A stretch of DNA of 64,000 bases from Lepisosteus oculatus (GCF_040954835.1 NC_090698.1:55810284-55874283); one strand, 5' to 3'; numbered from the stretch's first letter, positions 51,731 to 64,000 are shown. Numbers and translations are program-made. Notes: a model not told the origin generated them from the sequence alone.

Positions 51731-54700
51731 TAAGTCATTTCAAGAGGGCTAATTGGTCCCATTTTACATTTAACAAGAATTGATGATTTCACAAGATTTC
51801 TGAAAGTTGCAAAACTGTGATCCTCAAAGGAATATATTTCTGAATCAACTTGTAATATCAAACTAACAATAAGAAAATGTCCAGTCTTTAAATTGTAAGA
51901 TGAGAAATCAAGAATTTAAAAACTGATCTTTTTTGCCTTTGTCTTTTTTTTAATTTCTTTGTTAAATTGTATAGTGCTTTTTATGCTTTTATGATTTAAC
52001 ATTATAGTAATGAATTCTTTTCCTCACATTTTGATAATTATAATCATCAAATTTGTATGGAACCATTTCGGTTTTAGAAGAAAACTACAGTCATTTTTTT
52101 TTTCTAGAATGGGAATGTGAACTGTTCTGTATGGATGGCCGTATCATTTTGTGTTCTTAAAAGACATCACTATTAAAACACTAAGCTGTGGAATGAGTCT
52201 GAGAGTTTCTTTCAAACATTTGTGGAAAAACAATGTTAGGACACTAAAACTGTTTTTCACTGATTTGTAAAGTTTGAAAGATCATGTCATAGCACCATAA
52301 ATGGGAAAATACTCAAGATGTCATTTGTGTAAAGCTTAAAATGATCAGATACTCCTGTACTGAAAGAGGCTAACAAAGTCTGGTTTCTCATATGTGTTAG
52401 ATATCAGCTAATGTATAAGCAGTATTTATAAAATTATACAGGTAGAGGTGAATAGAAAATGAGTGCTTGTCTACACTTAAAAGCTTTGATTCTCTTAGAA
52501 AAAATGCTTTCAGATTAAATGTTTCAAATGTTATTTGTGGGGAACTTCAGAAAGGATTATGATTCAGATGTTTGAATCTTATCAAACAAGGTAATTCTAG
52601 AAGGCAGAAAACATGAAGAATCTGGGTCACACACTTACTGTTTTTAGAAATGAATGAAGGAGAGTGATACGCAGTTAACTCATTTTCTGATCTATGGCTT
52701 AATAGATCTCTGAATCGTGAAAGCAGAAATGCCTTTTTTATCACACCACAGTATTGATGCACTTTATTCTATTGCAGGCATCTCCAGCCCTGCTCCTGGA
52801 CAACCTCAGTGCAGAAATATTATTACATTAATAATAGATCATCAGTTTATAAAGTCTTGGAAAAGCTTATGATCATTTAAGCATGTGATTTTCATCTCAA
52901 TTTGAACAAAAACTCAGAATGCTCATTAACTCTGAAGGACCAAAGTTCCTTCAAAGTTAACTGACACAACAGCTGTCACAGTTTGTTCTCATTATTTTTG
53001 CTTTTATTAGTGCAACCATTTTAATGTATTTAGTCATATTTTTGAGGCAGAATATATTTCAATTTTACACTGCGGAGGAGGTTCTTACAAGCATTTGAAG
53101 CTGAGCCAAGAGAAGAATCTATAGTTTGAAAGACACCCAAATTTTAAATACTACATGAAATGAAATAAATGATTTCAGCTACACTTAAAAGGTGGGCCTT
53201 CCTCAGTGGGACAATCCAGTGCCATGCAGTTGTTCCAGTGCAACATGGATATATGGTGCAACAGTGGTCATGTGTCATGTTCTCAGATGAATATTAATTT
53301 ACAATCAACTTACATGATGGTCATCGCTGAGTTTGACAACATCATGGAGAGCACCACCCCATAGTAAGGGTTCCAATAGTGTTGAAGAATGAAATTCATG
53401 TGGAATTAGACCCTGTCCATAACCTGTTCAAAAAGATGTGCGAGTTGTGACTTTTGACTATCAAAGAAATAATTGATAATTGCCTTGGAAGAAATTTGAA
53501 TTTAATTCAATACTTTCTTTCAATATTACATTCTTATAACCCTTTTTGTGAGTACCCTCATTTTATTTAGTGCTGTGTGAAACCAAGGCCAAAGATCCTT
53601 TTTAAGAGAAAATATTTATTTAGCAAACATCATTTCAGCAGCCTGGGCAGTCTATTGTAGGTGTACAATTCTGTTCTTATGCAGGGGATAGGCTGTTTTT
53701 TTCCCGATGCAATTTCTCAGACAGCAATAGAAAATATTGCATTTCTCAAATATTTCATATTTTAAAAGAAGATGTTTGTACATGAAGCCAGATGAATTTA
53801 AATGGATTTCTCAGGTAGTGGCATTCTGACATTGAATTAAATGAATTGGAAAAATGCAAGTACATTTAAGTACCCTTTATTTTTTAAAACAGATTTTCTT
53901 TTCAAACATTTTCTTTTGCTATTGCATGAATGGATGGTTCCTGTTGCCATTTGCATCACATGCTGTATACTTCAGAGAAGATTTTTTTAATTAGTTTTTT
54001 TACCATCAAATATTTTCCATAATAATCATATGAAAAATGAACAATGAAATTATAAAACAAAATGCATATACACAAAGATATCCTATTTTACTCTACCACC
54101 CCCCAAAAACATTTTTTATAAAGCATATAATAATACATAATATATGTGAAACATATACAGTATATATTTATATACTATTGCATATTTGTATCTTTTGGAG
54201 TGAAAGTATCCTTTACATTTGAGTTATTAAATTACATTCATAAATTAATGATTAAATTAAAGATCTTCCCATGGTTTTTTTCCAGTTTTTCATTTTTTTT
54301 CCAGTTTTTCAGTTCATCACCTCTCAATATACATCTTGGTAATAGTCAATCCAGCTTGGCTTGAGTTGCATGGTTTTTTAATATTTTTGGAGAAAATAAT
54401 TGAAGTTAATTGAGGTGATTCCAGGGGGCTGATTGAGCCCAGGTGTGACTTGCTGGGTACAGGCCCTGTTAATTAAGCCTCAAACCAAAGGTATAACATC
54501 CCAATATGTGAGCTGTAGCCCGTGGTGTGCTGGTTTGGCTGTCAGCAACGATCCTGTAATTTTTAATTATGATTAGTGATTAAGTAGTTGCAGGTTAGTG
54601 GTTAAGATGTCCAGTATTGTAAAACTGAAGGGACTCAAGACCACAACATTAGGAGTGGTGTTTTCTTTTTTGTTAAAGGATCCTGTGTTTATATGGGAGT

Positions 54701-57219
54701 GATCAGGATAATGGAATTTTGATCTGGTACTTAAAGACCCTTCTTTAGTTGCAAGTAGAGCCCATTGTTGCTATTGTGGTGACCAGCCATTTAGTGTGTC
54801 GTATAACAATATGGTGCTATCATATTGTTATGACTTTTAATTTGTAAGTGGTAAAACAACTGACCTTATGTTTAAATACATATTGCAAATATTAGATGTA
54901 CTGTATTTGGTTTTAATGTAGAATGTGTAGAAAATTAACAATGATGGAAGTATCTACTTTACTCTGTACCACAGACCCCCCCCTCCACTGTTTAGTTAAT
55001 AATTAGCAAGCCCTTGCATTTGTGAAACATAGTAACAAAGCTGCTGTTCAATAAGCATTTCTGCATTAGCATTTCTAAAGATTTCCAGATCATTTGTTTT
55101 TACAGGGTATAATTATTCAAAACACTAAAGGAATTGCTTAGCAGAATGTAATGGCAAGTTGATTTCATTTTACTAGTTTCCAATGCAAAAGCACTTTTTT
55201 AAAGTTTAGAACAGGTGATCCAGTTTCTCTGTGGAAAATTTGCAACTATTTATTGATTTTCCAAATGCAATTAAAGACCTTTTCAGTGCAATCTATGTAG
55301 TGTGATGAATATGCTGTCATGCGCAGTGTTCTTGACCTAAAGAGAAGCAGTTTTGTCGTGATTAACTCGTGTCCTAGCAACTATGGCTCTATTTGTCTGG
55401 TTCAGTGAGTGAGGCAGATAGGGGATTTTCCATTGCAAGCTTCACAGATTTCATTTGTCAATCGACTTCTCTTGTATAACTTGGCAGATTAAAAGCTTGT
55501 CCATTTTATTTATTTACAAGAAGGCTTTCCCAAGTGTTAGGTAACTGTTGCTTTATTTAGATGGAGATGTTTTGTGACGGATCCGACCTTGAAAGTATGT
55601 TTTAATTCTGCATGATTCCTTCCATTCTGTGGATGAAAACAAATCATTGGGACTCAGTAAACAGTAAGAATGAATTGTGCTTATTTTTTAGTTAGTCCTG
55701 TCATTACTGGTAATCATACCAGTATAGTAATAAAAAAATTAAACAATTAAATTTTCCCTGATAGATTAAGCCATTAACCAAGCAAGTGAGATCAGATATA
55801 ATGTACAGTAGGTCATGTTATTCCAAAAAAAAAAAACAGATTTATCAACTGCACAGAAACCATCTGGAATGTAACTGTTTTTCATTGAACAAAGCCCAGT
55901 AGCCAAAGATTTTCATTTGCTATTTAAAAAAAAAATGCTGCTTGAACAACATGTTACAAGACATTAGAAATGGAATTGCAGTTATAGAGCCTCTTGTGGA
56001 TACATCTCTCCCTATTTCCTTTATGGTGCTTTTGAAAAGAAAGCAGATTACCAACAAATCCATAGTGCATTTACCAGAAAGCAGCTTAGAGCACTGGAGT
56101 ATCTGTTGTTATTGTTTGTCTCCAGATAATCAGGCATGTGGGTGGATTGACAGAAGTTAAATAACAGACCTTGCAAACTCAAACTGAGCTTCAGATGTTA
56201 AATTTGAATACTAACTAACCTACCAGAAAGGAAAATATGTTTTTTCAATAGCCCATCTGCTTTAAATCATCGAAGTGCTTCTGCTGTTGGATTCTGATTT
56301 CTTTATTAAGCTGTTACCCAGTCAGAAATTACATTTGTGATTTAAATTGCACATAAAGATTGAAATTATTTGCCATATTATGAGCATGTCCAGGGAGGGT
56401 TTTATGAATGGTCTTCCATTTTTTGCAATTTCTTCAGTTATGTGTCCAAACATTTGAGAATGTTGGACATTTTTAGAAAATAATAGCTTAGTAAAAGTGT
56501 TGGGCAGGAGGTAGTTGATAAAGAACATTCTCTAATCAGGGAGGATAAATGGTTTCACTACACATTCTGTTGATGGACTTGGGGCTCAAAGTTATGCATC
56601 TATTTTGAATGTTTACAGTCTTCATGATGTAACTAGTGAGAAACTGAATTGGCATTATGTGGGATTCAAAACTTTCAATACCATTGGTATTGTACCAATA
56701 CTACTGAGTTGTCAGTTGGTGTACTACAGAAGGCACCACTGTGTCATGGTCTCTAGGCATCATCACTTTTTAAATGTTTTCTTCTTATTACTAGACATTC
56801 TGATGGGAACACAGTGAATCCTTACAGCACAACAGCTATATGTGGTTGTTAGACAAATCAGTACAGTATTAAATTTAAATTAACCCATTAATGCTTACCT
56901 GTGCTAATCTTGCTGTATATTGTACATACGGTACTAGCAGCAACAAAATTTCATTAATTGGAATTAAGAGGATGTGCTCACCACTTACAGCATGATGGAA
57001 CCAACTATTTCAAAGGTAATTCCCATCACAGTACAATTAGAAGAAAATCTGTGGATAATTTTTAAGTCCACATTGGGAGCAGTGTCACCCTAGTGAACAA
57101 GCCAGAATATGCTACACTGTAGAACAATCCACAACTTCCAGAACATCAGAATTGTTCCCTGCAGTTAAAAAATCCTATACAGGTAAAATAGTGTACTGTA
57201 TACTGTATACTGGGGGCAG
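51731..57219. other. Intergenic DNA downstream of MACIR
   Basis: No gene was seen. Only small repeat fragments (about 52783 and 54400-54600) stand out. Confidence 0.45.
54400..54600. repeat. Possible decayed interspersed repeat
   Basis: A locally GC-richer stretch (TTCCAGGGGGCTGATTGAGC, CAGGCCCTGTTAATTAAGCC) in AT-rich intergenic DNA looks like an old retroposon copy. I could not place it in a family. Confidence 0.25.
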
Positions 57220-57900
57220 CTCAAGTGTTACACCATGTTGTCCAATGAAGATGTAAAGTAGTAGTTGCCTGTAGTGTTAGTGACAGGACAGGGATCCAAC
57301 ATGGTGGGCTGTGGCTGGATAAGAGAATTGAGTTTAGATTGAGGAACAGTAAATAAGATTAGTGGAAACAACAAATTCACCCTGCAGTAGGTTCCAGACC
57401 AATGCAAAAGCATTCAGAGGAACTGGGAATGTTACAAGGCCTCCAGCAAAATATACATAGACAAAGAGACTCCACCTAGATTTTTTTTAAACCAAGGGCA
57501 GTGCCTTACACTATGAAGACAAAGGTAGAAGAAGAGCTAGACAGTCTTCAGAGAAAAAACATTATTGAGGTGGTGAAATTTGCAGAATAGGCCGCTCCCA
57601 TAGCTTCTGTACTTAAACCAGACAAGTCAGTAAGGATTTGTGATGATTCCAAGCTGATAGTAAATTGGCTTTTCAAACTGGAAAGGTATCCATTTCCAAA
57701 AATGGAAAATGTGCCGGCAGATTTCACAGGTGGAGACAAATTCACAAAATTAGATATGAGTCACACATCAGCAGATTGTGCTTGATGAGGAATCAAATAG
57801 ACAGATCACAATGAACACTCACAAGGAATTGTTTATGAACAATCGTTAACAATTTGGCAGGTCATCCAGTCCAGCTATTTTTCAGGAGACATTTGAAATT
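57220..57900 (+). mobile_element. Decayed Ty3/gypsy-type LTR retrotransposon pol relic
   Basis: Short plus-strand stretches follow the order of a gypsy-type pol region: a WIRELSLD piece (about 57315), then RAVPYTMKTKVEEELDSLQ (about 57500-57550), VLKPDKSVRIC (about 57611), RYPFPKME (about 57684) and FTKLDMSH (about 57738). These are the junction into, and the first third of, the reverse transcriptase. In-frame stops and substitutions are frequent, the catalytic YxDD region is not present, and no LTR was confidently found. The copy is inactive. Confidence 0.7.
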
Positions 57901-57949
57901 CATATTTATCAGCTTCCACAATGTTCATAATTTGGCAGCTGAAATCCTG

Positions 57950-58190
57950 ACCTTGCACTTGCCTCTGATTAGGTTTAGAGTCGACTTCAAAATTGTCCAT
58001 TTGTCCATCTCTGGTCTTCAGTATGTACCCCAAACGTATTTATATTCTAAGGGTGACAGGGCCTTCTCTTGCTTTACCCCGGATCTCTGGAATTCTATCC
58101 CCAAGGATACCAGAATGTCACCTATTCTGAGTGCTTTTAAAATCTAGACTCAAAACTTTTCCTTTCAGAAAGGCTTTTAAGAAGTGTAAC
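57950..58190 (+). mobile_element. LINE (L2/Rex1-like) ORF2 3' end relic
   Basis: One open stretch reads RFRVDFKI, then GDRAFSCFTPDLWNSIPKD, then SAFKI before a stop, with a following piece resembling LKTFLF. This is the conserved C-terminal tail of L2-type LINE ORF2 proteins. It directly follows the gypsy relic; one element may have inserted next to or into the other. Confidence 0.65.
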
Positions 58191-58620
58191 CCAATGTTTA
58201 AGTGACCATATTGTTACAAGCCCAGGTGTCTATGGGTAAAGGGGTGTAACAGTTAGGATGGATTTGGATGCAGGTGGCTTTCTGGTGAGAGAAATATTAT
58301 TAAAAAATAAATGCCAGGGTTAAGGGGGACAGAATGTAGTAGATTCGATTTAATGATAGTGCCACTAGTGGGCAGTAGAGTGTAGTTACTCTTCTGGCTG
58401 TGGCTGTGACTCATTCTCAGGAGGGGTGGAAGGGTTCCTTTGATGTTTTGGGTGTGGGCAGAGCAAAGTGCTCAGGGCTCTTTGAGAAACTGTCTGTACA
58501 TACAGTACATTACCTGTTGATGGCCAGGTGTAACAATGCATTATCACTTTGCACCCTGTTCTAGAGTTTCCCCTCCCTGTTACAGGCACGGTTAAGCCTG
58601 TCTCACAAACCCCACGTCAC
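58190..58620. other. Unassigned repeat-like segment, possible LTR remnant
   Basis: After the LINE end, sequence bounded by TGTTACAAGCCCAGG (about 58212) and GTTACAGGCACGGTTAAGCC (about 58580) is GC-richer than its surroundings and could be a degraded solo LTR. I saw no matching partner, so this is only a possibility. Confidence 0.2.
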
Positions 58621-60595
58621 CTCTGAGCTGTGTGGTAATTAATGAATGTCTGAGCAAGGGTCTTGGATCAATGTGAAGAGTAAGAAAAGAAAAAACAAAT
58701 GCAACACCCTTACTTTACCAAGTCCTTGACACCTGGTGCCCTCAAAACCATTCTTTTCAATCTGTGCCATTACTGTATGGGTCTAATGAAGCGTGGAAGG
58801 TGAGCAGAGTAAAGAAGGCATAAACTGGTGTGAGCTGGTTCTCAGTGAAAGAGTGAATAACCATGTTCTTTAAATAGGAAGGAATCTCCCACAGAGTCGT
58901 TCGTTGTACCTTAGTTACAATAGTGTTCAGATTAACTAGATTTTAGAAGTTCATGCACCAAGTTGAACTGAGGTCTAGATGAGTGAGAAGAAATTTGATT
59001 TGCTGTTGGGTGTAACTGCTACTTCTGAATATGACTATATTAAAGCATGTCATTGAAAATCCAACTATATTACCTTCAGTGATTAGTCACAACAAGGGCC
59101 TGTTAAGTAGTCATAAAGTCTGGTTCTGTGGAAGACCTTGGATAGGATTCTAAGTTTTTTACACATGGGTTTTCTATTAACTCTAATCACCAAAAGGCAC
59201 ACTAAGGCTGTTCTGTAGCTGAGGCCACAAAGAGGCCTTATTAAAATACAAGATTTAATTCAGTAGTTTGTTAATACGCTTGCTGCTACAAAGCACTAAT
59301 GTGGTACATTTTATAGAGAAAACATTCTGGGTTCGTTTCACATCTCAGCCAATGATTCATATTCTGGCAGTGCCTGTAAGTCAAGATATCACAAAAAAAT
59401 GGGGAAAAAATTGCAATATCTTATTTCTTTGAGTGTCCACATTCCAGATACATAATATAAGATATATTATACATAACTAATTGCAATTTGTTCTTCACCT
59501 GGGCTAATATTTTATTTTCTTTTTCTATAGATACTATTTTTCCCAAGCACTGTGTAAAGAACATGTCTGAGTCACCAGACAGTAAGTATATACTGTACTG
59601 TACCGTGGATCCTCAGGGGTGAAAGGATGACCTTAAATCCAAGCTGTCTTCTTTCTTTAAAATTGACTAAGGTTTCTACAGTGCAGCAGCTTAAGCTTAA
59701 GTAATTAAATTTCATACATGAAGGCTTCATGAAACATGATTGAGTTTACATTGAATATAATGTTGTTTTCATTTTATTTGCCTACAGTAGCTAGAGTAGA
59801 ATCTTTTGTATTAATATTTGAACTCTACCAGCTGGAAATATTGTAGATTAATAAACAGTTCCTGACCCCAACTGTTATTCTTAATAGCTATAAAGTGTTT
59901 TAAAACATTTTTGTGAATTAAGAAATATATTTCCTACCTCACCCCCAATTAGGAATTGCAAATTTGTACCTTCAGCATAGGCAAAATGAAGACAATGAAC
60001 ATGCTTCCTCGAAAATGTGCATCTATCTACAGTAATTTGTGTTGTAAATTCCAGTAATAATGCTAGTGCATCTGAGGGAGGACAAATGTACAATAGATCT
60101 TACAGACAACACTGTAGGCTCACAGGCTCCTGGAAAAACCAGTTAGATCACAGGTGTAAAGCAGGTAACAATACCCTGGGTCCACCCAAGTTACTGTATG
60201 ACATAAAACAGGTGTAAACAAGCAATGCCTTCAATCAGCCTCAACTCAGACCACATACCTGTACAGGTAGACCCAGTTAGTAGCACAACAGTTGATGATT
60301 CATGTTTTATGTACAGGTATTTTAACGTTATGATATTCCATAACTAAAAAAAAAATCCACTCTGTGGTTGAGGATATGTGGCAAACTCAAGAGGTGAGAG
60401 GAAGATTTAGAGGAGTAGAAGAATTAAAAGTGGAACACTACGTCTCAACTAATAGCAGGTATGGTATGTCATGTCTATGCCTCAAGTGAACAAGTTTAGG
60501 ATGTGCTTATAATAAATTTACATCCCTGAAATTTACATTTGTGAACTTTGACTTCCACTTAAGCATTTGAAGAAGTAGGGCTTTCCATGGTAAGC
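58621..60595. other. Intergenic DNA
   Basis: No gene or assignable repeat was recognised. Confidence 0.45.
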
Positions 60596-61155
60596 TAATA
60601 ATAATGCCTCACACTTCCACGCATAGCGCTTTTCTGGACACTCCTCTCAAAGTGCTTTACAGGTAATGGGGACTCCCCTCCTCCACCACCAATGTGCAGC
60701 CCCACCTGGATGATGCAATGTAGCCAAACTGCACCAGAACGCTCACCCACACATCAGTGGGGAGGAAAACAAAGTGATGATGCCAATTCATAGATGGGGA
60801 GGGTATGCTTGGTAAAGGCCAAGGGGAAATGTGACCAGGACAACATGGTAAAACCTCTACTTTTTTTGAGAAACGCTCTGGTATTTTTAATGACCACAGA
60901 TAGTCAGGACCTCGGTTTTACATCTCATCTGAAGGATGGTGCCTTTTAACAGTTAAGTGTCCCCTTCACTATACTGGGGCATTAGGACCCACATGGACCG
61001 CAATGTGAGCAACCCCCTACTGGTCCCACTAACACCACTTCCAGCAGCAACCTTAGCTTTCCCAGGTGGTCTACCATCCAGGTACTGACCGGGCTCACAC
61101 CTGCTTAACTTACATGGGTTGCCAGTTGTGAGTTGCAGAATGATATAATTCTGGC
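60596..61155 (-). mobile_element. 5S rRNA-derived SINE (SINE3-like), reverse orientation
   Basis: The minus strand of 61058-61120 reads AAGCAGGTGTGAGCCCGGTC then AGTACCTGGATGGTAGACCA and CCTGGGAA. This matches the internal promoter of 5S rRNA (AGCTAAGCAGGGTCGGGCCT, TACTTGGATGGGAGACCGCC). The element continues, with CCACATGGACCGCAATGTGA, GGTCATTAAAAATACCAGAG (minus-strand sense partner) and a plus-strand end TAATAATAATGCCTCACACT. A 5S-type promoter head followed by a long body defines the SINE3 class. It is nearly full-length and moderately diverged. Confidence 0.8.
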
Positions 61156-61678
61156 TACAATAGGTTAATAGCATACTTACTGAACTGTACCTCACAGTAC
61201 ATGGTGTGACTAATACCAGCAGATTTCCAGCTGTGATTACTACCTATAGTAGCGTAGTAATAATACTCTCATCAGCATCTGGAATTACCTCATAAGGTAA
61301 TAAAAATAGGGTTTTTTGAAGGATTAAAATAAAACTTTGGCAATTCTACCAATCACAAATTACATCTTTTTTTTTACTGAGTAGACTTACATTATAGAGG
61401 CTTTAAGCAATAGAAAAGTTTCACTGTAGATGCTTAGAATTAACAGTGGAAGAGTGGGTCAGAGTTTTGGATTAATCCAGGCAAAATATTTTAGGGAGTA
61501 GATCTCAACATTTATTTTTTTAGATTATTTTTAAGGATTTATTTTTTAGAATGTTCTATCAAGTTTAAATAAATGAGCAATTTTGAATAATTTATGTTGT
61601 ACACCAATTTATACTTTTGATATTTGTTCACAAACTACCAAAAAGACTGGTAATAGGAGTGAAAATGGATAAACACTA

Positions 61679-62112
61679 TTTATTAAAAAAACACATACAG
61701 TAAAAGTATTATAAAATGTTTCCTAGAAGGATAAGTAGATTCTTGTATGTAAAATACATTATTAATATATTAACCTATATATTTTCATATTTTTAACATT
61801 TGAGGTGTTTAATTTTTTAAATTGAAATTAACTACCCAAATTAAAGTATAGACTGTCACATCAATAAAAAATATATAAAAACAGGAAACTGACATTAGGT
61901 GATACTTGTACCAGATGTATGAATTATAGTATGTGGAATACTTTTACAACTAAAGTATTTTATATGAGACAAATACATTTGTATAAAATCTACAGTTTTG
62001 TTCTATAAAGCCGAAAGGTAATGTGTCTCAGTCTAAACAAGAACCTTGAGGAGACAATGCACTTGAAGAAAGCAGCATTAGCTGTGTGAAAAGTGTGGTC
62101 TGCTGTTCATGT
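61679..62112 (-). other. Probable 3' UTR of the PH-domain gene
   Basis: Non-coding AT-rich sequence lies downstream (minus strand) of the stop. A minus-strand AATAAA (TTTATT on the plus strand at 61679-61684) is a plausible poly(A) signal about 430 bases after the stop. Other AT-rich candidates lie nearby. Confidence 0.3.
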
Positions 62113-62819
62113 TCACATTCTGGTTTCTTCAGGTGGGCGATTCATGAAGTCTTGGATAGCCTGATGTAAAGGCAGCCATTTGTTTATCGAGGCTCTTAGC
62201 GCTAAGATCCAGCTGAGAAAACAAAGTAGAAAAGTAATTCAATTTTCAATTTCAATTTATTATCCATGAATGGAAACTTATTATAAAAGTGCTCTTCAGT
62301 ATTCAATAACATTATAAAAATGATTATTAAAACTCTCTGTAGGGCATTTTAATGCAGCAGAATATGGCCTTACTGTATACAGTAGCTTCATTTTCCTAAG
62401 CACATAAAATAAGATTATACATCCCTAAATGTTAAGCATATGCTTTCTAAATTTGTAGATTAATAGCTTGTAATTACGGAGATTATTAGAGTATATGTTG
62501 TTTGCCTGTCATATGTGTCTAGATAGGAAAGAGATTCCTCTGTATTAATTTGATTTTTCTCTTTCTCTGGAATTATGCTTTTAATCAGCACGCACATCTC
62601 CATAGTGAAAGTGTACGTTTTTAGGATTTTTTTTTTTATGTTTTAAAGGTGGTATCCCTGCTAATTACCAAAACTTTTCTAACCGTTTGTTTTCGGCTGC
62701 ATTCTCTGCAGAGAGGTAGAAGGTTTTAAATTCTTCTGAAGGGGGCTTCAGTTCAATAGTAGACCTTCTGGATCCAAATGGCTGTTCACTCACAATGTAA
62801 CCATGCAAGTAGATTCCTC
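62113..62819 (-). CDS. Last two coding exons of an unidentified PH-domain protein
   Basis: On the minus strand, exon 62819-62684 (acceptor ACTACAG, donor GTTAGA) joins in phase 2 to exon 62212-62113 (acceptor TTTTCTCAG), which ends at TGA (62115-62113). The joined frame gives 77 residues. It includes YLHGYIVSEQ, the strand pair IELKPPSEEFKTFYLSAE, and then the helix ENKRWILALRASINKW, ending FMNRPPEETRM. The FYLSAE...RW pattern with its invariant Trp is the C-terminal half of a pleckstrin homology domain, so the protein ends just after a PH domain and probably binds phosphoinositides or a membrane partner (inference). Upstream exons lie beyond 64000. I considered FGD, FARP and pleckstrin-type proteins but none matched from memory. 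In human, NUDT12 follows MACIR; this is clearly not NUDT12. Confidence 0.75.
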
Positions 62820-63339
62820 CTGTAGTAAGAGAGAAGTGCAGAGTAAGGAAGTGCACAGAAAGGTTAATGCTTACATCAGCAGTATTAAGTAAATAACCAT
62901 GATAATAAATTAAATCACTGAGGTTTCCAGGCAGTTGAGTAATTTCTGGATCCTTACTGGCGTGGAAGATTTAACTTGTGAAAAATTTAGTTAGTTCCAT
63001 TGATGTGCAGTAAAGTGTTATACATTTAGAAAAAGTAAAAGACGTGAAAAATATAAATATATTTTAAAATTATTATTGATGACATGTATATACTGTTTGG
63101 CACTGGTTTTCATTTCAGAGGATCATAATCTTACATACAGGAGGGTACCAGCTTCATCCACCACTGAACTACAGTACCTACAGTGCCACTTAGAGCCAGT
63201 AACCTTACTGGAGAAGTGAGAGTTTGAAGTGAACCAATTGAATTTTGGGGAGAACTTTTAGGTAGATGACATGGCAGTAGGGTTAAACTCTTATGAAAAA
63301 ATAAAGGAGTGACACTTCCTGCAGCACGGTGCCCTGGCT

Positions 63340-63470
63340 TAGCATACTGGAGTGTAGTGATTTTTAGAAATGCTGGTGTAATGCAAAGAGGCCACCAACT
63401 GGTCCCGTAACACCACCATAGAGATCTTCTTTCCCAGTATGGACTAGACCTGATCTTGCTTAGGTTTTGG
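63340..63470 (-). repeat. Diverged fragment of the 5S-derived SINE
   Basis: CACCAACTGGTCCCGTAACACC and CCCAGTATGGACTAGACC..CTTGCTTAGGTTTTGGAT line up with the 5S-like head of the element at 60596-61155, with a deletion and many changes. It lies in an intron of the PH-domain gene. Confidence 0.45.
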
Positions 63471-63769
63471 ATCTTTTATATAGGTTATTTCTAAAAATGT
63501 CATTGTCTTTTGCCACATTATGCCAAACTATAAAGGGGACTCTATGATAAAACGTACTCAAGGCAAACTGGCTTCAGCCTGATAAGGGCACTGCAGATTC
63601 TATCAAAATATCTTCAGAATATCTTCAGCAACACAGATACAGTATTTTATGTCCACACTATCCAAATCAGTTCAATAACTGACTCAGAGGCAATACCATA
63701 TATGGCACCACACATACTTGTCAATAGATTGGGATAATGATAATGATTTTGAAATGTTTTGGTATAGTG

Positions 63770-63830
63770 GGACTAGTGCCACCTACTGGTCTACTAACAC
63801 TCTATTCAGTAACAACTGGACTACAAAGAA
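63770..63830 (-). repeat. Second diverged fragment of the 5S-derived SINE
   Basis: GCCACCTACTGGTCTACTAA then CACTCTATTCAGTAACAACT resembles the ACTGGTCCCACTAACACC..CAGCAGCAACC part of the same family. Confidence 0.35.
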
Positions 63831-64000
63831 CTTCCTTTGATGTATTCCATCTGAGTACCAAAAAGATCGAGGTGTATTGCTATAACTGTTCTGGAACAAT
63901 CAGCTTTGTATTTGGTTCATTTGCTGGCATTTTCTACAGTGGAAACATTTTGCATTTCGAATACAAACCTAAAGCATGAGTTGAACGAATGCCAGTATAG

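Larger units (their letters stand above)
62820..64000 (-). other. Intron of the PH-domain gene
   Basis: No further PH-domain exon was recognised before the window ends; two 5S-SINE fragments lie here. Confidence 0.45.

Noticed and set aside
56605..56817. 70-codon open frame downstream of MACIR
   Set aside because: Composition and lack of any motif fit chance; no neighbouring exon signals.
63737..63979. 80-codon open frame at the right edge
   Set aside because: It overlaps a decayed SINE fragment, and its translation shows no domain.

Overview
This is vertebrate nuclear DNA. It is AT-rich, its genes are split by GT-AG introns, and it is littered with decayed transposons. The gene content (MACIR is a vertebrate gene) and the repeats (a 5S rRNA-derived SINE, tRNA-derived SINEs, Tc1-like, L2/CR1-like and Ty3/gypsy-like relics) point to a ray-finned fish. 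I cannot name the species. The gene order PPIP5K2 then MACIR, head to tail, is the same as on human chromosome 5q21.

Bases 1-39240 hold the plus-strand gene for diphosphoinositol pentakisphosphate kinase 2 (PPIP5K2/VIP2). Only its 5' end is missing. I rebuilt 30 coding exons by hand. Every junction is GT-AG, all phases agree, and together they give 1,233 residues plus a stop codon. The protein has an ATP-grasp inositol pyrophosphate kinase domain, then a histidine-acid-phosphatase-like domain with the RHGxRxP motif, then a basic, Ser/Pro-rich tail. An extra frame-preserving 156-bp exon candidate lies in the tail region (33811-33966).

Bases 39260-48667 have no coding exon. A CpG-rich stretch at about 42160-43500 is the best candidate for the MACIR promoter and first exon. 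MACIR (formerly C5orf30) is a single intact coding exon at 48687-49307, 206 residues, probably with a long 3' UTR.

Bases 49308-62112 are intergenic or UTR, with a Ty3/gypsy relic followed by an LINE 3' end (57220-58190) and a 5S-derived SINE (60596-61155). At 62113-62819 the last two coding exons of a minus-strand gene encode the C-terminal half of a PH domain. I could not identify that gene.

I saw no bacterial, viral or CRISPR-like system. The most unusual item is a perfect 87-bp inverted repeat with a 16-nt spacer inside a PPIP5K2 intron (8942-9131).
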